Source: an uncultured Lachnospiraceae bacterium (lineage in GTDB: Bacteria; Bacillota; Clostridia; Lachnospirales; Lachnospiraceae). From it: 64,000 nt of DNA. Location: NCBI GenBank assembly GCA_902779355.1, contig CACZBF010000003.1:1-64000 (forward strand), given 5' to 3'. Both the position numbers and the translations under genes were made by a program. Every line of letters begins with the position of its first letter. Positions within the stretch are counted from its first letter, which is position 1. The notes beneath the pieces were generated by a model. The model did not search any database. It had not been told where the DNA came from and saw nothing but the letters and a program-made list of their open reading frames with translations. Of the stretch, positions 23,222 to 33,278 are shown piece by piece.

Positions 23222-24154
23222 ATGGGAAATATCTATAAAGGAACACTCGGACTCGTAGGAAACACCCCGCTTGTAGAGGTGACCAATATTGAAAAGGAAC
23301 TTGGACTGAAGGCAACCGTACTGGTTAAGCTGGAGTACTTTAATCCGGCGGGAAGCGTGAAAGATCGTATCGCAAAAGCGATGATCGAGGATGCGGAGAA
23401 GCGCGGTGTCTTGAAAGAAGGATCTGTCATCATTGAGCCAACTTCCGGAAATACCGGCATCGGCCTTGCATCCATCGCAGCAGCAAAAGGGTATCGCATC
23501 ATCCTGACGATGCCGGAGACGATGAGCGTGGAGAGAAGAAGTATCCTCCAGGCATACGGCGCAGAGATCGTGCTGACCGAAGGCGCTAAAGGCATGAAGG
23601 GTGCGATCGCAAAGGCCGAAGAGCTTTCAAAGGAGATCCCGAACTCCTTCATCCCGGGACAGTTTGTGAATCCGGCAAACCCGGCGATCCATAAAGCGAC
23701 GACAGGCCCCGAGATCTGGAAGGATACGGACGGCAAGGTGGACATCTTCATCGCGGGCGTCGGCACGGGCGGTACCGTGACCGGAACCGGCGAGTACTTA
23801 AAAGAACAGAAGTCCAATGTCAAGATCGTGGCATTGGAGCCGGAAGATTCTCCGGTGCTTTCCGAAGGAAAAGCGGGCGCGCATAAGATCCAGGGGATCG
23901 GCGCAGGCTTTGTGCCGGATGTATTGAACACGAAGGTTTATGATGAGATCTTCAAGGCTTCCAACGACGATGCTTTTGCAACGGCGAAGCTCCTTGCGAA
24001 GAAGGAAGGTATCTCCGTCGGGATCTCTTCCGGAGCAGCACTTTTTGCAGCGATCTCTTATGCGAAGAAGCCGGAAAACGAAGGGAAAGTGATCGTGGCG
24101 CTTCTCCCGGACAGCGGCGACAGATATTATTCAACAGCACTCTTTACAAATTGA
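23222..24154 (+). CDS. cysK: Cysteine synthase (O-acetylserine sulfhydrylase)
   Basis: The 310-aa PLP enzyme forms cysteine from O-acetylserine and sulfide. PLP lysine K47 lies in YFNPAGSVKDRIA; the substrate loop PTSGNTGIGLA and the GVGTGGTVTGTGEYLKE phosphate loop are intact. ATG 23222 has CGGAGG upstream, 34 bp after metY. No cysE is in the window. The operon ends in a good terminator. Confidence 0.95.
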   Translation: MGNIYKGTLGLVGNTPLVEVTNIEKELGLKATVLVKLEYFNPAGSVKDRIAKAMIEDAEKRGVLKEGSVIIEPTSGNTGIGLASIAAAKGYRIILTMPETMSVERRSILQAYGAEIVLTEGAKGMKGAIAKAEELSKEIPNSFIPGQFVNPANPAIHKATTGPEIWKDTDGKVDIFIAGVGTGGTVTGTGEYLKEQKSNVKIVALEPEDSPVLSEGKAGAHKIQGIGAGFVPDVLNTKVYDEIFKASNDDAFATAKLLAKKEGISVGISSGAALFAAISYAKKPENEGKVIVALLPDSGDRYYSTALFTN

Positions 24155-24171
24155 AAATAATTGTACCGAAG

Positions 24172-24203
24172 AAACTCTCTGCTCATTTGCAGAGAGTTTT
24201 TTG
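24172..24203 (+). terminator. Terminator of the metY-cysK operon
   Basis: AACTCTCTGC (24173-24182) pairs with GCAGAGAGTT (24189-24198) across a 6-nt loop, followed by a T-run. Confidence 0.92.
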
Positions 24204-24273
24204 TGGTTGGACACATTGCATCTGAGGGCGTATAATCGGAGGAGTGAAGGAGTAACTGAGGGGTCATTTTTTT

Positions 24274-26037
24274 ATGTTGGTAAGACGTGTTTATTCACAA
24301 TCGTTACTGGTTCTCATCCTGGCTTCGATGATCAGCATGCTGGGTGCGCTGGTGGACGGAATGGTGATCGGCAATCTTCTCGGGGATACCCCGATTGCCG
24401 CGTACGGGATCGCGATCCCGATGACAGTGCTTGTAGTCGGTATCGCGTATGCAATCTCCGGCGGCGGGCAGGCACTTTGCGGGCAGGCGCTCGGCAGAGG
24501 AGACCAGAAGAGCGCAGACAGCTATTTTTCCAATGTCCTGGTATGGGGTGTGATATTCGGTCTGGTTGTGACGATCCTTTGCATCGTCTTTTCAGACGGG
24601 ATCTCAACCCTGCTTGGCGCAGCCAAAGAATCGGGAGAGCTTTTTACGGAAGTCAAAGCGTATCTCCTCGGTTATGTGCCGGGCTCTGCTTTCATCATTC
24701 TGACCCTTTCCCTGTCTTCTTTTATGCATCTTGAAAATGACCAGAACCGGGCGATCGCTGCAGCGATCATCGGCACGGCGGTTAACATCGCAGGAGATTT
24801 TGTGGCGGTGCTGCTTCTGCACGGCGGTCTTTTTGAGATCGCGCTCGCGACCACGATCAGCTACGGCGTGATGACCGTGATCCTGCTGGGCCGTTATTTC
24901 GGGAAAACGCATGTGCTGTCTTTTCGGATCAAAGAGGCAGGGATCAAAAAATGCGGGGAGATGCTTTCCATTGGATTGCCGTCTGCGGACATTCAGGTTT
25001 GCTCCGTATTCCGCTCGGTCTTTTTAAACCGGTTGCTGCTTGTGATCGCATCCGAGGCTGCCGTATCGGCGTTTTCGATCCGGATGTCCATGTACAATCT
25101 GTACGGATCGGTTGTGATCGGCTTTGGCATGGCGACACTGCTGGTAGGCAGCTTTTTCATCGGGGAGGAAAATACTGCGGCGATCCGCCAGATGCTGAAA
25201 ACCGCGTTGCTGCAAGGTCTTGTAGTTACCACGACAATCTGCGTTTTGGTCTGGTTTCTGGCACGGCCGTTTGTGAATATCTACACGGACGATCCCGCCG
25301 TGGCCCAAATGGCGGTCAATTCGATCCGCTGGTTTGCGCTCAGCCTGCCTGTTTTTGTGGTCAATTCGATATTTGCGAAATACTACCAGGCGATCGGGAA
25401 GAGTGCCTTGAGCCACCTGATCACGATCATGGAGAATCTGGTCTTTGTCTGCCTCTTTGCACTGATACTTGGTAAAGGCTTTTCCGTAGACGGTGTTTGG
25501 GCAGCGTTCCTTGTTACGGAAGCGGCGACACTTTTCATGACGTTCCTGATCGTAGCGTTCCGAAATAAACGATTTCCGCATGCATTCCTTGACTGGATGC
25601 TGCTGCCGGAAGGGTTTGGTGTGCCGGAGGAGGATCTTCTGATCATCGAATGCCGGGAGCAGACGGATGTTACGGCTGTTTCCGAACGTGTGGCGGGCTT
25701 TTTGACGGCGCATGGGGAAAACGAGTCGGTTGCGAATAAGCTGAGCCTTTGTACGGAAGAACTCATGAAAAACTGCTTTTCTTTTTCCACGGAAAAGAAG
25801 CGTTGGCGCAGCGCCTACCTGATGCTGCTGGATAAGGGCGCGGAGTGGCTGCTCTGCATCCGGGACGTCGGGAAAAGCTTTGATCCGAAGGAGTGGCTTT
25901 CTCACCATGACAGGTCGTTCGAACACATGGGACTGCTGCTTGTGAACGCAGCGGCAGACGACATGAGTTTTTTGTATACTTTGAAAATGAATCAGGTCAG
26001 TATCCGATTAAAAAAAGAATATGGGAGGAATTTATGA
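24274..26037 (+). CDS. MATE-type transporter fused to a C-terminal HATPase domain
   Basis: The 587-aa protein joins a MATE-like membrane domain of about 12 helices (residues 1-440) to a cytoplasmic GHKL ATPase resembling anti-sigma factor/serine kinases (about 455-587). The ATPase part shows an N-box-like LCTEELMKNCFSFS, a G1-like IRDVGKSFDP and a following HMGLLLV. A possible role is nucleotide-dependent control of transport or coupling to a signalling partner, but this is inference. The start is ATG 24274 with GAGGGG upstream. Its TGA overlaps the ATG of the TIM-barrel gene (ATGA, 26034-26037). A sequencing fusion is unlikely because the frame is continuous through the linker. Confidence 0.82.
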   Translation: MLVRRVYSQSLLVLILASMISMLGALVDGMVIGNLLGDTPIAAYGIAIPMTVLVVGIAYAISGGGQALCGQALGRGDQKSADSYFSNVLVWGVIFGLVVTILCIVFSDGISTLLGAAKESGELFTEVKAYLLGYVPGSAFIILTLSLSSFMHLENDQNRAIAAAIIGTAVNIAGDFVAVLLLHGGLFEIALATTISYGVMTVILLGRYFGKTHVLSFRIKEAGIKKCGEMLSIGLPSADIQVCSVFRSVFLNRLLLVIASEAAVSAFSIRMSMYNLYGSVVIGFGMATLLVGSFFIGEENTAAIRQMLKTALLQGLVVTTTICVLVWFLARPFVNIYTDDPAVAQMAVNSIRWFALSLPVFVVNSIFAKYYQAIGKSALSHLITIMENLVFVCLFALILGKGFSVDGVWAAFLVTEAATLFMTFLIVAFRNKRFPHAFLDWMLLPEGFGVPEEDLLIIECREQTDVTAVSERVAGFLTAHGENESVANKLSLCTEELMKNCFSFSTEKKRWRSAYLMLLDKGAEWLLCIRDVGKSFDPKEWLSHHDRSFEHMGLLLVNAAADDMSFLYTLKMNQVSIRLKKEYGRNL

Positions 26038-26825
26038 CATCGGGAGAACGGACAATCTATGTCAACACCTGTGTATACATGACGGAGAAGCTGGAGAAGG
26101 TGCCGGACTATGCTGCAAAGTACGGAGAAAGGATCGGCTTTGAGATCCTTCCCATGTTTGACATACAGGAGTATGAGGAGAAACTGAAGCCGGTGCTTCC
26201 TGCGTTTAGGGCGCACAAGATCTCTTTTCACGGTCCGGTCTTCTGTGCGGAGCATTCCGCCAAACGCGGGACAAAAGAGTATGAGGAGACCATGTGGCAT
26301 GTGAATAAAATGTTCCCTTACGCAAAGGAACTGCATGCCAGCCATTTCACGATGCATCTGAATAACTGTGTGGTCGTGCCGGAGAAAAAGGACGAGATGC
26401 TGCAAAACGCTTTGGAAAACTACCGGGAGCTGCGGGAACTTTTCGATCCGATCGGCTGTGCAGTCTATGTTGAAAATACCGGGACGACCGTGCAGAAAAA
26501 CAGGCTGCTTGACCAGCAGGAGTTTACGGATCTTTGCAGGGAACAGCATTTTGAAGTACTGATCGACATCGGACATGCACACGCCAACGGATGGGACATC
26601 ATCCGCCTGATCAACGATCTGGCGCCGCAGATCAGGGCGTATCACCTGCACAACAACGATGGGAGCAGAGACCTGCATAACCGCTTGCATGATGGGACAA
26701 TGGATTTTGACGCGACCCTTTCACACATCAGAGAAAAGACACCGGAGGCCGACGAGATCATCGAGTACATTCGTACGGCCGAAGAAGGACCGGGATTACA
26801 GCAGGATATTGAAGAACTGCTATAA
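26034..26825 (+). CDS. Xylose isomerase-like TIM-barrel protein
   Basis: The 263-aa protein belongs to the AP-endonuclease-2/xylose isomerase-like barrel group. Metal-ligand type positions are visible: HGPVF after ISF, SHFTMHL, VENTG (Glu), DIGHAHANG (Asp and two His) and AYHLHNNDG. Members include sugar isomerases/epimerases and endonuclease IV-like proteins; the substrate here cannot be named. It overlaps the upstream transporter-ATPase gene by 4 bp, so the two are translationally coupled. It is transcribed toward the diguanylate cyclase, with a 58-bp gap. Confidence 0.75.
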   Translation: MTSGERTIYVNTCVYMTEKLEKVPDYAAKYGERIGFEILPMFDIQEYEEKLKPVLPAFRAHKISFHGPVFCAEHSAKRGTKEYEETMWHVNKMFPYAKELHASHFTMHLNNCVVVPEKKDEMLQNALENYRELRELFDPIGCAVYVENTGTTVQKNRLLDQQEFTDLCREQHFEVLIDIGHAHANGWDIIRLINDLAPQIRAYHLHNNDGSRDLHNRLHDGTMDFDATLSHIREKTPEADEIIEYIRTAEEGPGLQQDIEELL

Positions 26826-26883
26826 GTGCGCTGGATCAGACAGGGCAGGATTTGGCGAAACGGTATTTTAAACAGGGGGAACT

Positions 26884-28284
26884 ATGAAAAATCACAGGAA
26901 ACCATTGAACCGCAGCATCACGATCGGATGTATCATCTTTATCATCTTGCTTTGTGTGTTGCTTAGCATCGCAAATCATCTCTTATTCACAAACTATGTC
27001 TATGATGATTATCAGACCTATATCCGTGAGCTTTTACATGTTTCCCTTTCGCAGATCGATGGCGACGACTTGAAGGATTGCATCGAAAGCAAAGAGGAAA
27101 GCGAGAAGTATAAAGCGTCGCTTCTTTACATGGATAACCTGATGGATCATATCGATGATATCCATTATCTGTATGCCGTGCTTCCCCTCAATACAAACGA
27201 TACCGGAAATATGATGAGCGTCTTTTCCGCAGAGCGCTATTACGACCGCTATGTGGATACGGAGGGGAACCTTTATCTCGGCTGGATCTCCGAGGACGAG
27301 TTCGATCCGGAGACGGCGGCATTGTTTGCAAAGATCATGGAAGGGGACGATACCGTTACCTACTTTGAGGAAAATACCGAATGGGGGATCGACTATACGG
27401 GTGCGATCCCAATCCGAGATTCAGACGGAAACGCGGTTGCAGTACTTGCCCTGGATATCGATATGACGTTTTTGAAGGAGCAGATCCTGGAGCATGCGAT
27501 CGTCAATATCCTTCTGGTTACGCTGACCGGTATCGGGTTTATCATGGTGTTCTTGCTCTGGTCACGGAAAAACATCACAAAGCCTATCGTGGCCTTGGAG
27601 CAGAGCGCGGAGAGGTTTGTGGATCACAGCCAGGGACAGCGTGATGTGAAAGCCCTTGATTTTGTTGCACCGGAGATCCATACGGATAATGAAGTGGAAG
27701 CGCTGTCGGATGCCGTCGTCAAGATGACCGAGTATATGCGCGAATACGTCACTGACGTGGTAAGCGCGGAGAAAAAGGCCGCGAACATGCAGGAGCTTGC
27801 CAACCGTGATGCACTGACCGGCATCCGCAATAAGACCGCGTATGACCACGAGATCAAGAAGATCGAGGTTAGGTTGCAGGATGGAGAAACCAAGGTCGGA
27901 CTGGCGATGGTGGATCTGAACTACCTGAAAAAACTGAACGATACCTACGGACATGAGAAAGGAAATTTGGCGATCCAGAAACTCTGCAGGCTCGTCTGTA
28001 CCGTATTTGACCACTCGCCGGTGTTTCGGATCGGCGGAGATGAATTTGTCATCATTCTGTGCGGCAACGATTATGACAACTACGAGGCTCTGACGGAGCA
28101 GTTTGCTGCCGAGCTGCAGAAGATGGCAGATGACCCGGCACTGGAGCCGTGGGAGAAAGTATCTGCATCCATTGGCGCCGCATTTTACGAACCCGGGAAG
28201 GACGACAACATGGAAAGTGTATTCGCTCGGGCTGATCAGGCGATGTATGAAAATAAGGTGGCGATGAAGGCCGTCAGAGAATAG
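26884..28284 (+). CDS. Membrane diguanylate cyclase (sensor-HAMP-GGDEF)
   Basis: The 466-aa protein has TM1 (about 13-32), an extracytoplasmic Cache-like sensor, TM2 (about 204-226), a HAMP-like linker (227-290) and a GGDEF domain with intact RIGGDEF (382-388) and VDLNYLKKLNDTYGHEKGN. It should synthesise c-di-GMP on sensing an external cue. No RxxD inhibitory site is seen five residues before GGDEF. The next gene encodes a c-di-GMP phosphodiesterase, so the pair provides opposing activities. Confidence 0.92.
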   Translation: MKNHRKPLNRSITIGCIIFIILLCVLLSIANHLLFTNYVYDDYQTYIRELLHVSLSQIDGDDLKDCIESKEESEKYKASLLYMDNLMDHIDDIHYLYAVLPLNTNDTGNMMSVFSAERYYDRYVDTEGNLYLGWISEDEFDPETAALFAKIMEGDDTVTYFEENTEWGIDYTGAIPIRDSDGNAVAVLALDIDMTFLKEQILEHAIVNILLVTLTGIGFIMVFLLWSRKNITKPIVALEQSAERFVDHSQGQRDVKALDFVAPEIHTDNEVEALSDAVVKMTEYMREYVTDVVSAEKKAANMQELANRDALTGIRNKTAYDHEIKKIEVRLQDGETKVGLAMVDLNYLKKLNDTYGHEKGNLAIQKLCRLVCTVFDHSPVFRIGGDEFVIILCGNDYDNYEALTEQFAAELQKMADDPALEPWEKVSASIGAAFYEPGKDDNMESVFARADQAMYENKVAMKAVRE

Positions 28285-28326
28285 AAAAATGCCATGAAAA
28301 AACCTTGCGAAAACCCCGCGAAAACA

Positions 28327-28355
28327 TTGCGGGGAGCGTCGGAAGGTGATACAAT
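28327..28355 (+). promoter_or_regulatory. Predicted promoter of the EAL phosphodiesterase gene
   Basis: TTGCGG (28327-28332), 17-bp spacer, TACAAT (28350-28355). The upstream hairpin CCCCGC-GAAAACATT-GCGGGG (28314-28334) overlaps the -35 box and may end the preceding transcript weakly, since no T-run follows. Confidence 0.55.
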
Positions 28356-28388
28356 ACAACTAGTGTTCACCTATGAGGAGGCAACTCT

Positions 28389-31349
28389 TTGAAGCCCTAT
28401 CAGTTTGACGAAACAACCAAAAAGATTCTTGAAGAAAGCGTGATCCCGTTTGCCGTTTTCCAACAAATCACCGGACGTGTTGTTCCGCTGCTTGTTTCAG
28501 ACGGCTTTTGTGTTTTTTTTAAAGTGGGGCGGGAGCCGGCTATGGAAGAATTGGCGCACCATCTTTTTGACAGCGATCATCAGGATGATGTGGCGCGGCT
28601 CGGGAACGCCGTGTTTTCCTTCGCAAAAGAAGAGGGAGACTTAGACCTGTTGTTCCGGTCGAAAGTGGGGGACGGCTACAAGATCGTCCATATTTACGGC
28701 AAACACTTTTACCCTGTGGAGGACGTGCGTCTTGCAGTCGTCTGGTACATGGACGAGGGCGCCTATACCGGGAATAAAAAAGCTTTATTTGACCAGGTCA
28801 TGGACACGATGCTTTACCAGGCCAGGAACCAGGGCGGGCAGGAATACGAGCCCATGACAGGGCTTCCGCAGGTCAATTATTTCTTTAGGCTGGCAGGGTC
28901 GACCTGCGGACGGATGCGCGCAACGGGAGAGCAGCCTGCGCTGATGTACTTTGACTTTAACGACATGAAGGGCTACAACCAGAAGCACAGCTTCGCACAG
29001 GGGGATTTGCTGCTGCTGGGGCTTCGGGATACGCTCGTCAAGCATTTTTCCAACCAGAATTGCTGTCGCCTGGGCGGAGATCATTTTATCGTTCTGGGTG
29101 CTGCGGAGGGACTGGAAGACACGTTACAAGATATCTTTGAGGATGTCGCTGCGATCAATCACGGCGAGTCGGCAGCAGTACGTGTCGGGATCTGCCTGAA
29201 CATCCCGGAGAACGGCAATATCGGACCCGCATTTGACTTGGCCAAGATGGCGGCAGACCAGAACCGGACAAGCCCGGTTTCTGCATACAGCTACTATACG
29301 GAGGAGCTGACCAAGGCCGCACAGCTGAAAAGCTATATTCTGGAAAACATTGATAAAGCGATCGAAGAGGGCTGGGTGCAGGTTTATTATCAGCCTCTGG
29401 TTCGTTCGGCAAACGGCAGGGTTTCCGATGAGGAGGCGCTGGCACGCTGGATCGATCCTGCGCTTGGATTCCTTTCTCCGGCGGACTTTATCCCCGCGCT
29501 GGAAGAGGGCGGCATGGTCTACAAGCTGGATCTCTTTGTGGTGGATCAGATCTTGGCAAAGATGAAAGAGATGGGAGAGAAAGGCTATTTTGTCGTGCCT
29601 TGCTCCGTCAATGTTTCGAGAGCCGATTTCAAATCCTGTGATATTGTCAGAGAGATCACGAAACGTGTGGATGCCGCCGGGATCGCGCGTGAGATGCTGA
29701 CAGTGGAGATCACGGAGAGCACGGTCGGGAGCGACCTCGACTATATCAAAGAGCAGGTGGATATGTTAAAGGGCATGGGCTTCCATGTCTGGATGGATGA
29801 TTACGGCAGCGGGTATTCGTCGCCGGACATCCTGCAGAAGTTCCGTTTTGACACGATCAAGCTGGATATGCAATTTATGCGCCAGTTTGATAACGGTGAA
29901 AAGAGCCGGATCATCATCAGCGAACTCATCAAGATGGCGATGAACCTCGGTATGGAGACCGTGGTAGAGGGTGTCGAGACGGCGCAGCAGGTGGAGTTCT
30001 TAAAAGAAGTCGGCGCCACCAAGATGCAGGGCTTTTATTTCTGCAAGCCCATTCCGCTGAAAGAACTCTATAGGCGCTATGAAGTCGGCGACCAGATTGG
30101 TTTTGAGAACCCGAGAGAATCCGGATATTACGCCAAGATTGGTCGTGTGAACCTCTACGACATTTCTTTTACGAATAATGAAAACGATGGCATTGGGGCA
30201 TACTTCAACACAATGCCGATGGCGATCTTTGAAGTCGGTGAGTCGGATGTTGCGATCATCCGATGCAATAAATCCTATCATTCTATGTTGCGGGAATTGT
30301 TCCAGATGTCGAACGCATATGTCCGTGTCAGACAGGATGCTTTCGGTAACGGATATGGCGCTTATTTTATGAGCAAGCTCGTTGAGATTGCAAATCATGG
30401 CGGTCAGGAGATCATTGATGAGCGCACAGCGACCCGGAAGAAGTTAAAGGTTCTGCTCCGCAGGATCGCGCACAATCCGGTGAACCATGTCAATGCCGTG
30501 GTGGTCGTGATGTTGGATATCAGCGACGACGACGAGCCGCAGAGAGCGTTGTCGTTTGCAAGTGTGGCGCAGGCCCTTTCCGCAGACTACCTCAATCTGT
30601 TCTATGTGGATCTGGAGACAGAGTATTTTGTGGAATATCATCAGGATGCAGCACATGAGGACATCGTCGAGGAACGGAGCGGAGATGCCTTTTTTGCCAC
30701 CAGCCGCCGTGATGCCGAGTCGTTGATCCATAAAGATGACCAGCGCGCGTTTATCGAAGCATTCACCAAAGAAAACGTCGTGGCGAATCTCCGTGAACAT
30801 GGCGTCTTTACGAAGACTTACCGTGTCTTAATGAATGATCAATGGATCTATGTGAATATGAAAGCGATCCGTATCGGCACGGACGGCAATCATATCATCA
30901 TCGGCGTCAACAACGTGGATGCGCAGATGCGGCAGCAGGCGACCATGGAGCGTTTGCAGGAAGAACGTCTCGTGTACTACAGGATCTCCGCACTTTCCGG
31001 AGAGTATATCGCGTTTTATACCGTAAATCCCGAGACCGGATATTATATGGTGTTTAATGCGGCGTTGGATTATGAGAGCCTCGGGATGAACCGGGAAGGA
31101 GACGATTTCTTTGCGGAAGCGGCGCGTGACGCGGAGATCGCCATTTTTGAAGAAGACCGGGAAGCCTTTGTGAAAACCTTCACCAAAGAAAATATCCTGA
31201 AAGAGATTGAACAGGTCGGGAGTTTTCACATGAACTATCGCCTGATGCTGAACGGCGAGCCTCATCCGGTGGTCCTGAAGGCTGCGAAAACGCTGGAAAA
31301 AGGCGAGGAACGTCTGATCATCGGCGTGCGGAACGCGCCTCAGGTCTAA
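28389..31349 (+). CDS. c-di-GMP phosphodiesterase with degenerate GGDEF and two C-terminal repeats
   Basis: The 986-aa soluble protein has an N-terminal sensor-like region, a GGDEF-type domain whose signature is LGGDHF (228-233, Glu replaced by His, probably inactive or regulatory), and an intact EAL domain (E349-A350-L351, then NVSRADF, TVEITEST, MDDYGSGYSS and VVEGVETAQQ). The catalytic Glu, Asn, Asp-Asp and Lys positions are kept, so it should hydrolyse c-di-GMP. The C-terminal ~360 residues contain PAS-like repeats: EAFTKENVVANLREHGVFTK.. is echoed by KTFTKENILKEIEQVGSF... The start is TTG at 28389 with GAGGAGG upstream; no in-frame ATG has a better site. Confidence 0.9.
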   Translation: MKPYQFDETTKKILEESVIPFAVFQQITGRVVPLLVSDGFCVFFKVGREPAMEELAHHLFDSDHQDDVARLGNAVFSFAKEEGDLDLLFRSKVGDGYKIVHIYGKHFYPVEDVRLAVVWYMDEGAYTGNKKALFDQVMDTMLYQARNQGGQEYEPMTGLPQVNYFFRLAGSTCGRMRATGEQPALMYFDFNDMKGYNQKHSFAQGDLLLLGLRDTLVKHFSNQNCCRLGGDHFIVLGAAEGLEDTLQDIFEDVAAINHGESAAVRVGICLNIPENGNIGPAFDLAKMAADQNRTSPVSAYSYYTEELTKAAQLKSYILENIDKAIEEGWVQVYYQPLVRSANGRVSDEEALARWIDPALGFLSPADFIPALEEGGMVYKLDLFVVDQILAKMKEMGEKGYFVVPCSVNVSRADFKSCDIVREITKRVDAAGIAREMLTVEITESTVGSDLDYIKEQVDMLKGMGFHVWMDDYGSGYSSPDILQKFRFDTIKLDMQFMRQFDNGEKSRIIISELIKMAMNLGMETVVEGVETAQQVEFLKEVGATKMQGFYFCKPIPLKELYRRYEVGDQIGFENPRESGYYAKIGRVNLYDISFTNNENDGIGAYFNTMPMAIFEVGESDVAIIRCNKSYHSMLRELFQMSNAYVRVRQDAFGNGYGAYFMSKLVEIANHGGQEIIDERTATRKKLKVLLRRIAHNPVNHVNAVVVVMLDISDDDEPQRALSFASVAQALSADYLNLFYVDLETEYFVEYHQDAAHEDIVEERSGDAFFATSRRDAESLIHKDDQRAFIEAFTKENVVANLREHGVFTKTYRVLMNDQWIYVNMKAIRIGTDGNHIIIGVNNVDAQMRQQATMERLQEERLVYYRISALSGEYIAFYTVNPETGYYMVFNAALDYESLGMNREGDDFFAEAARDAEIAIFEEDREAFVKTFTKENILKEIEQVGSFHMNYRLMLNGEPHPVVLKAAKTLEKGEERLIIGVRNAPQV

Positions 31350-31474
31350 TTTTTTAGTTTATGGCTTGCTTTTTATCTGAAAACGAATATCATTAAATAT
31401 AGATTAAAAAAACAACTTTGGTTTTGACGTGAAATGAAAAGTACAAACTTACAGAAAGAGAGGAGTAACTTTTT

Positions 31475-33211
31475 ATGAAACGGAAAGGAAAACTGATCGT
31501 CAAGCTGATGGGCATTTCGCTGATTGCAGTGATAGCCACTGCTGTAATCTTGACACTCATTAGCGCTCTTCAGATTGACAGAGCCTATGAGGATACCATC
31601 CAGGAAATGCTTCAGATGCAGGCAGAGGCACTGGCCGACACCTATGATCTGGCGTATGAAGGTGAGTGGACGGTGGATGAAGCAGGCCAGGTATACAAAG
31701 GGGGCGCTCTGATCAATGAAAACTACGAACTGATCGACGAACTGAAAGGGGACACCGGCCTGGACTACACCATCATCTGGGGCGACACCCGTATCGCGAC
31801 GACCCTGTTAAAGGAAGGAACCAATGAACGTAATATCGGCACACAGATCTCCCCGGAAGTCTGGGCGAAGGTGCAGACGGGACAGCCTGTCAATGTGCGT
31901 GGCATCGTCATCGGCGGACAGAAATATGATGCGTGCTATACACCCCTTGTACAGCCGGATGGCTCGGTAGTCGGCTGCGCTTTTGCGGCACGGACCGCAG
32001 CTGCGGTGACGGCACATATCCGTTCTTCGATCATGCTCATGGTCATTGTGGCAGTTGTGATCGTTGCTATTGTCCTTGTGATCGGACTGATGCTCGGAAG
32101 AGATGCGAACCGCGCAATGAAGGGCATCATGGAAGCCTTGGAGAAACTGGCAGGCGGCAATCTTGCAGTCAAGGTGGATCCGGCACTTCTGAAGCGCAAC
32201 GACGAGCTCGGCACGATCGCGGAAAATACGAAGGACATGAGCGAGAAGCTGAGATCCGTTATCTCTGCAACGCTGGAGCTTTCCGGTAACGTAAGCGCAT
32301 CCGGAGAGGATCTGTCCGAGTCCGCAGAGCAGGCGACGCAGGCATCCGGTCAGGTGACCGAGGCTGTCGACGATATCAGCAAGGGTGCGGTATCCCAGGC
32401 AGAGAGCATTCAGGTTTCCGCAAACAATACGAACGACATCGGCAGCGACATCGAGGGCATTACGGCCAATATCGACGAGCTGACCGAATATGCAAACCGC
32501 ATGAAAGAAGCTTGCGACAGCGCAATGGATGCGTTGAACCAGCTCTTGAAGCAGAACGAAAACGTTGTTTCCTCGATGCAGGTCATCGATACCCAGATCC
32601 GTGCGACGAACGACGCGGTCAAGGATATCAGCCAGGCATCCGAGATCATCACCGATATTTCCAGCCAGACGAACCTGCTGTCTCTGAACGCTTCCATCGA
32701 GGCGGCGCGTGCAGGCGAGGCGGGCAAGGGTTTCGCAGTCGTTGCGACCGAGATCGGCTCTCTTGCAACACAGTCCGGCGAAGCGGCTGTCAAGATCAAC
32801 GACGTTGTCAAGAACCTTGTTGCAGAGTCCGAGAAGAGCGTGAAGACGATCGAAGAACTGAATCAGGAATTCGAAGCGCAGTCACAGCAGCTCGACCAGA
32901 CGAGAAACGATATGACGAGCATGGCAGACGGCGTGCAGAACGTAACCGACAGTTCCGTCATGATCGCAGACAAGGTCCAGAACCTTGGCCGTGCGAAGAA
33001 CAGCCTGATGGAGATCATCGAAGATCTGTCCGCGATCTCCGAAGAGAACGCAGCCTCCACGCAGGAGACCAACGCTTCCATGGAAGAGCTGAACGCGACC
33101 TTCGAACTGATCAATACTTCCGCAAGAGATCTGAAGCAGCTGGCAACGCAGCTGAATCAGGAGATGAGTTTCTTCAAGATGAACGACGAAGCAACGGAGA
33201 CCGAAGAGTAA
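31475..33211 (+). CDS. Methyl-accepting chemotaxis protein
   Basis: The 578-aa receptor has TM1 (about 8-30), an extracytoplasmic Cache-like domain (to about 180), TM2 (about 190-212), a HAMP domain and a long coiled-coil signalling domain. The conserved hairpin tip appears as [25 protein letters not shown] followed by [13 protein letters not shown]. It senses a small ligand and signals to CheA/CheW, which are not in the window. GAGAGGAG precedes ATG 31475. It is a single-gene unit with its own terminator, near the c-di-GMP genes. Confidence 0.95.
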   Translation: MKRKGKLIVKLMGISLIAVIATAVILTLISALQIDRAYEDTIQEMLQMQAEALADTYDLAYEGEWTVDEAGQVYKGGALINENYELIDELKGDTGLDYTIIWGDTRIATTLLKEGTNERNIGTQISPEVWAKVQTGQPVNVRGIVIGGQKYDACYTPLVQPDGSVVGCAFAARTAAAVTAHIRSSIMLMVIVAVVIVAIVLVIGLMLGRDANRAMKGIMEALEKLAGGNLAVKVDPALLKRNDELGTIAENTKDMSEKLRSVISATLELSGNVSASGEDLSESAEQATQASGQVTEAVDDISKGAVSQAESIQVSANNTNDIGSDIEGITANIDELTEYANRMKEACDSAMDALNQLLKQNENVVSSMQVIDTQIRATNDAVKDISQASEIITDISSQTNLLSLNASIEAARAGEAGKGFAVVATEIGSLATQSGEAAVKINDVVKNLVAESEKSVKTIEELNQEFEAQSQQLDQTRNDMTSMADGVQNVTDSSVMIADKVQNLGRAKNSLMEIIEDLSAISEENAASTQETNASMEELNATFELINTSARDLKQLATQLNQEMSFFKMNDEATETEE

Positions 33212-33228
33212 CATCCGTAGGTACTACT

Positions 33229-33262
33229 GAGCGGGGAAGAAAATCTTCCCCGCTCTTTTTTT
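33229..33262 (+). terminator. Terminator of the chemoreceptor gene
   Basis: GAGCGGGGAAGA (33229-33240) pairs perfectly with TCTTCCCCGCTC (33244-33255) around AAA, followed by seven T. Confidence 0.96.
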
Positions 33263-33278
33263 GTGCATTTTACCGAAA

